From the NCBI GenBank assembly GCA_044507525.1, contig JBIQJM010000006.1, positions 1 to 64,000 on the forward strand: a stretch of DNA of 64,000 nucleotides, written 5' to 3'. The position numbers and the translations under genes are program-made. Under the pieces are notes generated by a model. That model searched no databases. It was not told where the DNA came from and saw nothing but the letters and a program-made list of their open reading frames with translations. The DNA is from Zeimonas sp044507525. GTDB lineage: Bacteria > Pseudomonadota > Gammaproteobacteria > Burkholderiales > Burkholderiaceae_E. This document shows, piece after piece, positions 39,201-47,221 of the stretch (positions within the stretch are counted from its first letter, which is position 1; every line of letters starts with the position of its first letter).

Positions 39201-39814
39201 TGCGCGCCGACGGCGAGTCGCTGGAGCTTGCGCCGATCGTGGCCCGCACCTACGCGAAGCTGCTCGCCTACAAGGACGAGTACGAGGTCGCTCGCCTGTA
39301 CGCGTCGGAGGAGTTTCGCCGCTCGATCGAGGACCAGTTCGAGGGTACGTACTCGCTGAGCGTCCAGCTCGCGCCTCCGCTGCTGGCGCGCCGGGGGCCC
39401 GACGGCCTGCCGCGCAAGATGCGCTTCGGCCCCTGGGTGTTTCCGGTGTTCCGTGCGCTCGCCGCGATGCGCCGCCTGCGCGGCACGCCGCTCGATCCCT
39501 TCGGCTACACGGCGGAGCGGCGCATCGAGCGCGCGCTCGTGCGCGACTACGCGGCGCTGGTCGACGAGCTGCTCGCGCGGCTCGATGCCGGCACGCTCGC
39601 CGCCGCCTGCGCGCTGGCCGCGGTGCCCGACGCGATTCGCGGCTACGGTCACGTGAAGCTGCGCCATCTCGTGCAGGCGAAGAAGCGAGAGTGGGCGCTT
39701 GCTCGCGGGATGGGCTTCGAAGCGCCGGTGTCGGATGCCGTGCGGCGCGCGGTCGAGCAGGCGGCGGCGCCCTCGGTCGCGCAGATTCCGGTGGTCGTCG
39801 AGCGCACGCGCTGA
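36218..39814 (+). CDS. Indolepyruvate ferredoxin oxidoreductase, fused alpha-beta form
   Basis: This 1198-residue enzyme fuses the two IOR subunits, the form usual in aerobic proteobacteria. The N-terminal pyrimidine-binding region is followed by VVEEKGPVVEQQL near 350 and the thiamine-diphosphate motif LGDGTYFHSG (G511-G513). A ferredoxin-like cysteine cluster follows at C650, C653, C656 and C662. The gamma-type domain begins near 745 (VTGVGGTGVVTVGA). It decarboxylates aryl- or branched-chain 2-oxo acids to acyl-CoA with reduction of an electron carrier. Divergence from an Lrp gene fits amino-acid catabolism. The physiological oxo-acid is not determined. Confidence 0.92.
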   Translation: MNAPDLSGAVRSALADYRLSDAVCATSGRVFVTGTQALVRLPLMQRALDAERGLDTAGFISGYRGSPLGAYDQQLWKNRESLEAARVRFLAAVNEELAATAVLGSQEVESDPQRTVDAVFGLWYGKGPGVDRAGDALKHGNARGASPHGGVLVVAGDDHGCVSSAFSHQSDYAMMSWRMPVLSPASVSELIEFGLYGWALSRASGAWVGMKAISEVVESASSVDLDAIVDGVPAPVAEDFHAFDRSLVSLHLRPDEIPNLAIEARMAARLDAVRAFAQLRSIDRLVADSPRARVGIVTCGKAHRDLLEALRRIDVTLDELALAGVRVYKIGLAYPIEPLRALAFARGLDEVLVVEEKGPVVEQQLRQLLYNAPADSRPTIVGKHDAAGAPLLSELGELRPSRVLPVLTQWLARHCPSLDRRDRIEEFVRPSLPSNAADSLRRIPFFCSGCPHNTSTRVPEGSRAQSGIGCHGMAMWMNRDTSGLVQMGGEGANWVAHGAFTRTPHVFQNLGDGTYFHSGSLAIRQAIAAGANVTYKILHNDAVAMTGGQHPDGAVNAASIARQVRAEGVERIALVSDDPEPHRRNAASFPPGTTFHRRDALDAVQRELRETPGVTALVYDQTCAAEKRRRRKRNEYPDPPRRVVINEAVCEGCGDCSAKSNCLSVVPVDTPSGRKRRIDQASCNKDYRCADGFCPSFVSVEGGQPRRRSSSLDRGRFDALVARLPDVAPGDWSGPCDLLVTGVGGTGVVTVGAVIAMAAHLEGRHASVLDFMGFAQKGGSVLSHVRLAVDAEALNQVRIDTQQADALLACDPVVAASDDALQSVRLGRTRIVANRHVLPMAMQVTDPDARVPLDAVLAKLASAAGDDLVDVFDAHALALRAMGDAIGANIVLLGYAWQRGLVPVSGAAIERAIELNGVAIEANRIAFRLGRLAAHDAGALDALLAPRPAPASADDESLTALVDRLERQLAAYQDPRYAARLRALVERVERAERPLRADGESLELAPIVARTYAKLLAYKDEYEVARLYASEEFRRSIEDQFEGTYSLSVQLAPPLLARRGPDGLPRKMRFGPWVFPVFRALAAMRRLRGTPLDPFGYTAERRIERALVRDYAALVDELLARLDAGTLAAACALAAVPDAIRGYGHVKLRHLVQAKKREWALARGMGFEAPVSDAVRRAVEQAAAPSVAQIPVVVERTR

Positions 39815-39827
39815 GCCGCGCCTTCCC

Positions 39828-39863
39828 GCGACGGGTTCTACAATCGGGCGCGTGACCCGTCGC
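39828..39863. promoter_or_regulatory. Inverted repeat bracketing the -10 box of the cystathionine lyase gene
   Basis: Perfect 9-bp arms GCGACGGGT (39828-39836) and ACCCGTCGC (39855-39863) enclose 18 bases containing a TACAAT -10 box at 39839-39844. The ATG is at 39871. A protein bound here would cover the promoter; alternatively the second arm lies in a short leader. Inferred from layout. Confidence 0.5.
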
Positions 39864-39870
39864 CCCCCGC

Positions 39871-41100
39871 ATGCCTGAAGAACGATCCGCAGACCGGCTC
39901 GCGACGCGCCTGTGCGCCGCCGGCCGCGACGACGATCCGGCCTTCACCGCCGCCAGCGTACCCGTGCACCGCGCGTCGACGGTGCTGTTCGACACGCTCG
40001 CGGCAACCGATGCGGCGAGCGCCGCCGTCGCGGCCGGTCGCGCGCGCGCGACGACCTACGGAACGGTCGGCACGCCGACGACGATCGCGCTGATGGACGC
40101 ACTGTGCGAGATCGAGGGCGGCGGCCACGCGGTGCGGGCCAGCCTGATGCCCTCCGGGCTCGCCGCGATCACCACTGCGCTGTTCGCCGTGCTCGCGCCC
40201 GGCGATCACGTGCTCGTCGCCGACTCGTCGTACGGGCCCACGCGCGTGTTCTGCGACGGGCTGCTCGCGCGTTTCGGCGTCCGCACCAGCTACTACGACC
40301 CGACGATCGGCGCGGCGATCGAATCGCAGTTCCGCCCGGAGACGAAGCTGGTCTGGCTGGAGAGCCCCGGCAGCTACACCTTCGAGGTGCAGGACGTGCC
40401 GGCGATCTGCGCCGTCGCACGGGCGCGCGGTGTCCTCACGATGATCGACAACACCTGGGCGTCGCCGGTGTTCGCGCGGCCCTTCGACTGGGGCGTGGAC
40501 GCCTCGGTGATCGCGCTGACGAAGTACTGGGGCGGCCACTCCGACGTGCTGATGGGAGCGGTCGTCGTGCGCGAGTCGTTGTGGCCGCTGCTCTGGGGCG
40601 CGGTCCGCCAGCTCGGCCAGTGCGCCGGCGGCGACGACGCGTACCTGGTGCTGCGCGGCCTGCGCAGCGCCGACGCGCGGATGCGCCGCCACGAGGCGAA
40701 CGCGCTCGAAGTCGCCCGCTGGCTCGAGTCGCGCCCGGAAGTCGCCCGCGTGCTGCACCCGGCGCTGTCCTCGCACCCGCAGCACGCGTTGTGGCGACGT
40801 GATTTCTCCGGGGCGAGCGGCCTGTTCTCCTTCGAGCTCGATCGCGCGCTCGTCGTGCCGGCCCGGGAGAGCGCCGCGCTCGCCGCCTTCTGCGAGCGGC
40901 GACGGCACTTCGCGATCGGCTATTCGTGGGGCGGCTTCGAGAGTCTCGTCATGCCGGCGCGCATCGATCGCATGCGCACGGCGAAAGCGTGGACCGGCGG
41001 GCCGCTGGTGCGGCTGCACGTCGGGCTCGAGGATCCGGTCGACCTGATCGCCGACCTGGAGGAAGGCTTCGGCGCGATGCGCCGGGCGCTCGAAGCGTAG
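39871..41100 (+). CDS. metC: Cystathionine beta-lyase-like PLP enzyme
   Basis: This 409-residue Cys/Met-metabolism PLP enzyme has TTYGTVGTPTTIALMDALCEIEGG near residue 65 (phosphate-contact region), the Asp that binds PLP nitrogen in MIDNTWASPVFARPFDWG near 190, and the Schiff-base lysine K218 in LTKYWGGHSD. Features such as SPGSYTFEVQD resemble bacterial MetC, which releases homocysteine, pyruvate and ammonia from cystathionine. Gamma-synthases or other lyases of the fold remain possible. An inverted repeat flanks its promoter. It is not part of a visible methionine operon. Confidence 0.88.
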   Translation: MPEERSADRLATRLCAAGRDDDPAFTAASVPVHRASTVLFDTLAATDAASAAVAAGRARATTYGTVGTPTTIALMDALCEIEGGGHAVRASLMPSGLAAITTALFAVLAPGDHVLVADSSYGPTRVFCDGLLARFGVRTSYYDPTIGAAIESQFRPETKLVWLESPGSYTFEVQDVPAICAVARARGVLTMIDNTWASPVFARPFDWGVDASVIALTKYWGGHSDVLMGAVVVRESLWPLLWGAVRQLGQCAGGDDAYLVLRGLRSADARMRRHEANALEVARWLESRPEVARVLHPALSSHPQHALWRRDFSGASGLFSFELDRALVVPARESAALAAFCERRRHFAIGYSWGGFESLVMPARIDRMRTAKAWTGGPLVRLHVGLEDPVDLIADLEEGFGAMRRALEA

Positions 41101-41192
41101 TCGAATCCGGCGGCTGCGCGCTGCGCTCGCCCGCCTGCCTGCCGTCGCGGTTCGGCGTCGGGCGCAATCGGCGGGGCCAACGCGCGACCGGT

Positions 41193-43034
41193 TCAGGCGG
41201 ACCGGCTCCTGCGTTGCCAGGGCGCTCGCAGGCCCGGCTCTCGCCCGGTCACGAGATAGTCGAGCGTTCCGCGGTCGTGCAGCCCGATCGCCAACCGGCG
41301 ACGCGCCGCCTCCTTGCCGGCGAACAGCAGCTCGTCGCCTTCCGCCAGGGTCCAGTCGTCGCCCGGCAGCAGCGTCTCGCGGCCTTCGCGCAGCGCGAGC
41401 AGGGCCGTCGCCTCGACGCGCGTTGCGCGGTCTCGCGGATCGCGCAGCAGCTCGCCCAGGCGCAGCGCGCGCCGGCTCGCATCGACGCGCGACGCGCCGG
41501 CCGCATCGGGACTGCGTTCGCAGACGGCCGGCGCCTGTTCGCGATCGATGCGCAGCTCCCAGGTTGCCGGCGAGCGCTTGCCGCTCGCCTCGCGCAGCCG
41601 ATGGATGACGTCGTCGGCCCATCCGTCGGTCTGCCGGCGCACGTTGCGCAGGAAGCGCAGCAGCAGCGGAGAGGTGAGCAGTGCCACGCATTCGTCGGCG
41701 ACGATCTCGCTCGGCCGCATCACGAGGTCGGCACCGAAGTGCTCGAACAGCATCGCGTTGCCTGCCTCGTTCTGGCGCAGCACCACGAAGAGCTTCGGGT
41801 TGATCGACTGCGCGAGCCGCGCGATCGCGAGGTTGCGGAGGTCGCTCGCGGTGCCGACGACGATCGCGCCCGCCGAAGCGACGCCGGCATGCGCGAGCGT
41901 GTCGCGCCGCGTGCCGTCGCCGGCGATCACGGCGATTCCCCGTTCGCCGTCGCCGACCTCGCCGGGCTCGACCACGCAGACCTCGATGCCGTGGTCGCGC
42001 AGGCGATGCGCGACCGCGCGGCCGAATCGACCGTAGCCGCAGACGATCCAGGCGCCCTGCGGCGGCGCAAGCTCGCGCGGCAGCGGCGATCCGTGCAATG
42101 CGGTGAGCCAGTCGAAGAGCCGATGGCAACCGGGCGCGCGCAGCGCCATCGCCAGCTGCTCGGCGAAGGCGACGAAGGGATCGACGATGCGGGGCTTGCC
42201 CGACGCCTGCATCAGCGCCGTGGTCTGCGCCGAATCCGAGCGCGCGATCAGGGTCGCGCGCGGGTTCAGCAGCGAGGCGGTGATGACCGCCGCGAGGTTC
42301 GCCGCGTCGTCGTTCGTCAGCGCGAGCACCGCGCGGCACGACGGGTGGCGCAGCCCGGCGCGCACCAGCGCCTGCGGCCGGCTCGCGTCGTCCTGGATCG
42401 CGACGACGTCGTTGCGGAAATCCTCGAGATCGAGCGCCTGCAGGCGTGCGGCGTCGAGCTCGACGACGACGAAGCGCATGCCGAGGCGATCGAAGATGCG
42501 CGTCAGCTGCAGCCCGGTGTCGCCGCAGCCGAGCACGAGCAGGAAGGGCTCGCCGATGCGGCGTACGCTGCGCTCGAAGCGGATCGCGGCGATCGCGCGC
42601 CGGAAGGCGGCATCCTGCACCGCCGTCAGCGCGGCGAGCAGCGTGTACGTCCAGGCAACGACCGACAGGTAGATCACGAACGCCGCCCACATCCGCTGCC
42701 CATCCGAGAATGCGACGGGCAGCTCGCCGAAGCCGATCGTCGTCGCCGTGTAGGTGACGAAGTAGAACGCGTGGAAGAAGCTCAGCGGCGCGGTCGCGCG
42801 GCCGGCGTCGTCGACGCCCGGGATGAGCGTGAAGCCGGCGATCGAGACCGCGAAGACGGCGAGCACGACGAGCAGCGGCGTGCGCAGCCGCCGGAGCAGC
42901 AGATGGAGCACGCTCGCATGCGGCAGCGTGCTCGCATATTGCAGCCCGCCCGCAGACGGCAGCCCGCTCGCAGGCGGCAGCCCGCCATCCTGCGAGGCCC
43001 GAATCGCGTCGGGGGCCGGCTCGCCGTTCGCCAT
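41193..43034 (-). CDS. Potassium channel protein with two RCK/TrkA-N domains
   Basis: This 613-residue inner-membrane channel has TM1 at about 52-72, a pore loop with selectivity filter TTIGFG (98-103), and TM2 at about 113-135. Two NAD-binding RCK domains follow, VLGCGDTGLQL near 165 and VCGYGRFGRAV near 330, and C-terminal TrkA-C-like segments near 470-600. The N-terminal 45 residues contain four imperfect hexapeptide repeats (18-41) encoded by an 18-bp tandem repeat. A DUF6394 gene lies 25 bases upstream on the same strand and is probably co-transcribed. Role is ligand-gated K+ flux; ligand unknown. Confidence 0.9.
   Translation of the reverse strand: MANGEPAPDAIRASQDGGLPPASGLPSAGGLQYASTLPHASVLHLLLRRLRTPLLVVLAVFAVSIAGFTLIPGVDDAGRATAPLSFFHAFYFVTYTATTIGFGELPVAFSDGQRMWAAFVIYLSVVAWTYTLLAALTAVQDAAFRRAIAAIRFERSVRRIGEPFLLVLGCGDTGLQLTRIFDRLGMRFVVVELDAARLQALDLEDFRNDVVAIQDDASRPQALVRAGLRHPSCRAVLALTNDDAANLAAVITASLLNPRATLIARSDSAQTTALMQASGKPRIVDPFVAFAEQLAMALRAPGCHRLFDWLTALHGSPLPRELAPPQGAWIVCGYGRFGRAVAHRLRDHGIEVCVVEPGEVGDGERGIAVIAGDGTRRDTLAHAGVASAGAIVVGTASDLRNLAIARLAQSINPKLFVVLRQNEAGNAMLFEHFGADLVMRPSEIVADECVALLTSPLLLRFLRNVRRQTDGWADDVIHRLREASGKRSPATWELRIDREQAPAVCERSPDAAGASRVDASRRALRLGELLRDPRDRATRVEATALLALREGRETLLPGDDWTLAEGDELLFAGKEAARRRLAIGLHDRGTLDYLVTGREPGLRAPWQRRSRSA
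42912..42983 (-). repeat. Four 18-bp tandem repeats in the potassium channel gene
   Basis: Units at 42912-42929, 42930-42947, 42948-42965 and 42966-42983 share the pattern gctcgcannnngcagccc. On the minus strand they encode GLPPAS, GLPSAG, GLQYAS and TLPHAS. The length is a multiple of three, so copy-number change would keep frame. Confidence 0.85.
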
Positions 43035-43059
43035 TCGTTTCCCCGGGGGGAGCGCCGCT

Positions 43060-43443
43060 TCAGCGCCGGTAGCTCAGCGTCTCGGCGATCAGCAGCACCA
43101 CCGAGACCACGTTGGCGAACAGCGCGCCGGCCGCGAGGGAGACGACGCTCGCGACGATCTCCGCTTCGGCATGTCCGGCCTGCACGTGCGTGCCCCAGCT
43201 CCAGACGACGGCGGCGATGACCAGCTGCACGACGGCGACGAGACTCGATGCGAGGTGGATCGCGCCGAGCTGCGTGCGGTCGCCGAGCTTGAGGATCGTC
43301 GCGACGACGTTCACGACGATCGCCGCGAACAGCTCGCTGACCTGGTGGTGCGTGGCGACGTCGATGTCGCCGACGACGAAGCCGAAGTTCAGCGTCGCCG
43401 CCAGGAGGATGAAGAAACCGAAGACGACCTTCCCGGTGTTCAT
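43060..43443 (-). CDS. DUF6394 family membrane protein
   Basis: This 127-residue hydrophobic protein has about four membrane segments: near 6-25 (VVFGFFILLAATLNFGFVVG), 38-55, 64-85 and 100-123. The sequence matches my recall of the DUF6394 family, which has no known function. The ATG at 43443 gives the family-typical start MNTGKVVFGFF; an open extension upstream is ignored. It lies 25 bases before the potassium channel gene on the same strand, so the two probably form an operon and may act together. No catalytic motif is visible. Confidence 0.85.
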   Translation of the reverse strand: MNTGKVVFGFFILLAATLNFGFVVGDIDVATHHQVSELFAAIVVNVVATILKLGDRTQLGAIHLASSLVAVVQLVIAAVVWSWGTHVQAGHAEAEIVASVVSLAAGALFANVVSVVLLIAETLSYRR

Positions 43444-43650
43444 GCGGCCTTCCGTTCGCCAGAGGGGCGCGGACCGATGCGGCCGTCCACGCGTAGCAGC
43501 GCTTCGCGCAGAGTGTACTTCGGCGTCTGTCGCCCGCGGCCGCGCCGCAACCACCTGCGCGCCGCCGTGCCGAGCCGACGTTGCAGCGCCACGTCGTCGC
43601 ATCGCTGCCGGAAGGCTACCCGCAACGCCCCCCTGGTTGCAGCGAGTGCC

Positions 43651-43656
43651 TACAAT
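43651..43656 (+). promoter_or_regulatory. Candidate -10 box TACAAT upstream of acyl-CoA synthetase
   Basis: TACAAT lies 62 bases before the ATG at 43719, in the 275-bp gap after the DUF6394 gene. No good -35 is seen. Apart from this box the gap shows no ORF, RNA or repeat that I can support. Confidence 0.4.
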
Positions 43657-43718
43657 CCAGACGAATGCCCGGGTCGTGCAGCCCGGCCGACGGAAACGCC
43701 CGACGACAGGTAGCGACG

Positions 43719-45404
43719 ATGCCCACCCGCCCGAATCCCTACCGCGAGAACCTCGACCGCAATCCCGCGAACCACGTGCCGCTGACGCCGATCAGCCTCG
43801 TGCGCTGGGCCGCCGACGTCTTTCCGGACCGCTGCGCCGTCATCCACGGCCCGCTGCGGCTGACGTGGTCGCAGATGCTCGAACGCGCGCGTCGCCTCGC
43901 ATCGGTGCTCGCGGCGCGCGACATCGGCGCCGGCGACACCGTTTCGGTGCTGTTGCCGAACACGCCGCCGATGCTCGACGCGCATTTCGGCGTGCCGATG
44001 ACGGGCGCGGTGCTGAACACGATCAACACGCGCCTGGACGCGTCGACCGTCGCCTTCCAGCTACGCCATTCGGGTGCGAAGGTGTTCCTCGTCGACCGCG
44101 AGTTCTCCGCGCTCGCGCGACAGGCGCTGGACGCGCTCGCCGCCGACGGCCACCCGCTGCCGTTCGTCGTCGACGTCGACGACCCCGTCTACGACGCAGC
44201 GGACGAACGCATCGGCGAGATCGAGTACGAGCAGTGGCTCGCCTCGGGCGACGCGACGCATCCCGCAGGCCTGCCCGAGGACGAATGGGACGCGATCGGG
44301 CTGAACTACACCTCGGGCACGACCGGCGATCCCAAAGGCGTCGTCGTGCATCACCGCGGCGCCTACCTGAACGCGATCGGCAACGTGCTCGCGTGGGCGC
44401 TGCCGCGCCATCCGGTCTACCTCTGGACGTTGCCGATGTTCCACTGCAACGGCTGGTGCTTCCCGTGGACGGTGCCGGCGGTCGCCGGAACGAACGTCTG
44501 CCTGCGTCGCGTCGAGGCGAAGACCATTCTGGAGCTCGTTCGCGCGCACCGCGTCACGCACTACTGCGGCGCACCGATCGTGCACGGCGCGCTGATCGAC
44601 GCGCCGGCCGACTGGAAGCAGGGCATCGACTGGCCGGTGCGCGCGATGGTCGCCGGCGCGGCGCCTCCGGCCTCGATGATCGAGGGCATGGAACGCATGG
44701 GCTGGGAAGTGACGCACGTCTACGGCCTCACCGAGGTGTACGGCCCGGCCTCCGTCTGCGTGAAGCACGAGGCCTGGAACGATCTCGACCTGGCCGGCCG
44801 CGTCGAGCGCAACGCACGCCAGGGCGTGCGCTACCAGGTGCAGGAAGGGCTCACCGTCGTCGATCCGAAGACGATGCAGCCGGTGCCGCACGACGCGGAG
44901 ACGATGGGCGAGGTGGTGTTCCGCGGCAACATCGTCATGAAGGGCTACCTGAAGAACGAGAAGGCGAGCGCCGAAGCCTTCGCCGGCGGGTGGTTCCACA
45001 CCGGCGACCTCGGCGTCGTGCACCCCGACGGCTACGTGAAGCTCAAGGATCGGGCGAAGGACATCATCATCTCGGGCGGCGAGAACATCAGCTCGATCGA
45101 GGTCGAGGACGCGCTGTACAAGCACCCGGCCGTGCTCGCGTGCGCGGTCGTCGCCAAGCCCGACGAGAAATGGGGCGAGACGCCGCTCGCCTTCGTCGAG
45201 CTGCGCGCCGACCGCGTCCCGCGCGGCGCAGACGAGGAGAAGGCGCTGGCCGCCGAGCTGATCGAGCATTGCCGCGCGCACCTGGCGCGCTACAAGGTCC
45301 CGCGCGAGGTGCGTTTCGGCGCGGTGCCGAAGACCTCGACCGGGAAGATCCAGAAACACCTGCTGCGCGCGCAGGCGAGGTCGGCGTCGGCGATCGGCAG
45401 CTGA
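43719..45404 (+). CDS. Acyl-CoA synthetase (AMP-binding, fatty-acyl-CoA ligase type)
   Basis: This 561-residue ANL-superfamily enzyme activates a carboxylic acid through an acyl-adenylate to acyl-CoA. The P-loop is YTSGTTGDPKGVVVHH near residue 192. HVYGLTEVYGP is the A5 motif, FHTGDLGVVHPDGYVKLKDR the hinge region, and the C-terminal catalytic lysine lies in PKTSTGKIQKH. The length and N-terminus (NPYRENLDRNPANHVPLTP) fit the medium-chain or methylmercaptopropionyl type ligases. The ATG at 43719 is chosen although the frame is open upstream. It sits alone between housekeeping genes; the substrate chain is not predictable. Confidence 0.92.
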   Translation: MPTRPNPYRENLDRNPANHVPLTPISLVRWAADVFPDRCAVIHGPLRLTWSQMLERARRLASVLAARDIGAGDTVSVLLPNTPPMLDAHFGVPMTGAVLNTINTRLDASTVAFQLRHSGAKVFLVDREFSALARQALDALAADGHPLPFVVDVDDPVYDAADERIGEIEYEQWLASGDATHPAGLPEDEWDAIGLNYTSGTTGDPKGVVVHHRGAYLNAIGNVLAWALPRHPVYLWTLPMFHCNGWCFPWTVPAVAGTNVCLRRVEAKTILELVRAHRVTHYCGAPIVHGALIDAPADWKQGIDWPVRAMVAGAAPPASMIEGMERMGWEVTHVYGLTEVYGPASVCVKHEAWNDLDLAGRVERNARQGVRYQVQEGLTVVDPKTMQPVPHDAETMGEVVFRGNIVMKGYLKNEKASAEAFAGGWFHTGDLGVVHPDGYVKLKDRAKDIIISGGENISSIEVEDALYKHPAVLACAVVAKPDEKWGETPLAFVELRADRVPRGADEEKALAAELIEHCRAHLARYKVPREVRFGAVPKTSTGKIQKHLLRAQARSASAIGS

Positions 45405-45431
45405 GCGCACGGCCCGGCGCGAGGCGGCCAG

Positions 45432-45437
45432 TACAAT
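45432..45437 (+). promoter_or_regulatory. Candidate -10 box TACAAT for argS
   Basis: TACAAT ends 8 bases before the argS ATG. A start point about 7 bases downstream would leave almost no 5' leader. No Shine-Dalgarno is visible before the ATG. Confidence 0.5.
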
Positions 45438-45445
45438 CGCGCTCC

Positions 45446-47221
45446 ATGCTACCCGAGCAGAAATCGCGCATCGTCGAGTCGTTGCGCATCGCCGCACAGC
45501 GGCTCGTCGCGCAGGCGGGCGTCGATGCCGAACCGCCGCCGGTCGAACTCGAGCGTCCGAAGCAGCCCGAGCACGGCGATCTCGCGTCGAACCTGGCGCT
45601 GCAGCTCGCCCGCCCGTTGAAGTCCAACCCGCGTGCGATCGCCGAGCAGCTGAAGGAGGCGCTCGAAGCGCTCGACCGCGAACCCGGCGCCGATGCGCCG
45701 CTGGTCGAGTCGATCGAGATCGCGGGGCCCGGATTCCTCAACCTGCGCCTGCGCGCCGACGCGAAACGCGCCGCGATCCGGCGCGCGATCGCCGATGGCG
45801 ACGCTTTCGGCCGCGGCCGCCGCGGCGAAGATCGGCGGGTGCTCGTCGAGTTCGTCTCGGCGAATCCCACCGGCCCGCTGCACGTCGGGCACGGTCGCCA
45901 GGGTGCGCTCGGCGACGCGCTCTCGGCGCTGCTCGCCGCCGACGGCTGGCAGGTCACGCGCGAGTTCTACTACAACGACGCCGGCGCGCAGATCGACAAC
46001 CTCGCCCGTTCGGTGCAGGCGCGCGCACGGGGCATCGAGCCCGACGACCCGCGCTTTCCCGCCGACGGGTACCGCGGCGAATACATCCGCGACATCGCCG
46101 CCGACTACCTGGCCGGCCGCAGCGTCGCCGCCGAGCAGGTCGAGGCGGTGCGCGCCGCGGGCGACCCCGACGACCTCGACGCGATCCGCCGCTTCGCCGT
46201 CGCCTACCTGCGCAACGAACAGGACATCGACCTGCGCGCCTTCGGCGTGCGCTTCGACCGCTATTTCCTCGAGTCGTCGCTGTATGCCGACGGACGCGTC
46301 GAGGCCATCGTCGACGCGCTGCGCCGTGCGGGGCACACCTACGAGGACGGCGGCGCCTTGTGGCTGCGCACGACGGACTTCGGCGACGACAAGGACCGCG
46401 TGATGCGCAAGTCCGACGGCGGCTACACCTACTTCGTGCCCGACGTCGCCTACCACGTGGGGAAATGGGAGCGGGGCTTCGCGCGGGCGATCAACGTGCA
46501 GGGCTCCGACCATCACGGGACGATCGCGCGCGTGCGCGCCGGGCTGCAGGCGCTCGACATCGGCATCCCGGCCGGCTATCCCGACTACGTGCTGCACAAG
46601 ATGGTCACCGTGATGCGCGGCGGCGAGGAGGTGAAGATCTCCAAGCGCGCGGGCTCGTACGTCACGCTGCGCGACCTGATCCAGTGGACCGGCGAAGTCG
46701 CGCAGGACGACGGCAGCGTGCGCATCGACGAACGGCGCGGCCGCGACGCGGTGCGCTTCTTCCTGGTCTCGCGCAAGGCCGACAGCGAGTTCGTCTTCGA
46801 CGTCGACCTCGCGCTCGCGCGCACCGACGAGAACCCCGTCTACTACATCCAGTACGCGCATGCGCGGATCTGCTCGGTGCTTGCGCAGTGGGGCGGCGAT
46901 GCCGATGCGCTCGCCGCTTCGATCGCCGCCGGCGCAGTCGCGCTCGATCCCCTGGTCGGTGCCCGGGAGTTCGCGCTGTGCGCGCGCATCGCCGCCTTCG
47001 CCCACACGCTGCAGGCCGCGGTAGACGAACTGGCGCCGCACGCCATCGCTTTCTACCTCAAGGACTTAGCGGCCGAACTTCACTCTTACTATAATGCGGA
47101 GCGGGTCCTCGTCGACGACGAAGCGACGCGGCTCGCACGGCTGGCGCTCCTGCTCGCCGTGCGCCAGGTGTTTCGCAACGGACTCGCGCTGCTGGGCGTA
47201 TCGGCTCCCGAGAGGATGTAA
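45446..47221 (+). CDS. argS: Arginyl-tRNA synthetase
   Basis: The 591-residue class I synthetase charges tRNA-Arg. The N-terminal Add1 domain spans about 1-110. The HIGH motif appears as HVGH in SANPTGPLHVGHGRQGALGD near 142. The KMSK region is VKISKRAGSYVTL near 395. The C-terminal anticodon domain ends with LHSYYNAERVL, a conserved ArgRS block. The ATG at 45446 has no Shine-Dalgarno and lies just after a TACAAT box. The stop abuts the SPOR gene with no gap, the usual order in Burkholderiales. Confidence 0.97.
   Translation: MLPEQKSRIVESLRIAAQRLVAQAGVDAEPPPVELERPKQPEHGDLASNLALQLARPLKSNPRAIAEQLKEALEALDREPGADAPLVESIEIAGPGFLNLRLRADAKRAAIRRAIADGDAFGRGRRGEDRRVLVEFVSANPTGPLHVGHGRQGALGDALSALLAADGWQVTREFYYNDAGAQIDNLARSVQARARGIEPDDPRFPADGYRGEYIRDIAADYLAGRSVAAEQVEAVRAAGDPDDLDAIRRFAVAYLRNEQDIDLRAFGVRFDRYFLESSLYADGRVEAIVDALRRAGHTYEDGGALWLRTTDFGDDKDRVMRKSDGGYTYFVPDVAYHVGKWERGFARAINVQGSDHHGTIARVRAGLQALDIGIPAGYPDYVLHKMVTVMRGGEEVKISKRAGSYVTLRDLIQWTGEVAQDDGSVRIDERRGRDAVRFFLVSRKADSEFVFDVDLALARTDENPVYYIQYAHARICSVLAQWGGDADALAASIAAGAVALDPLVGAREFALCARIAAFAHTLQAAVDELAPHAIAFYLKDLAAELHSYYNAERVLVDDEATRLARLALLLAVRQVFRNGLALLGVSAPERM
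47090..47095 (+). promoter_or_regulatory. TATAAT hexamer inside the end of argS
   Basis: A perfect -10 consensus lies 127 bases before the SPOR gene start. It is spelled by the codons TAC TAT AAT of the conserved SYYN motif. No convincing -35 is found. An internal promoter for the SPOR-dsbA genes is possible. Confidence 0.35.
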
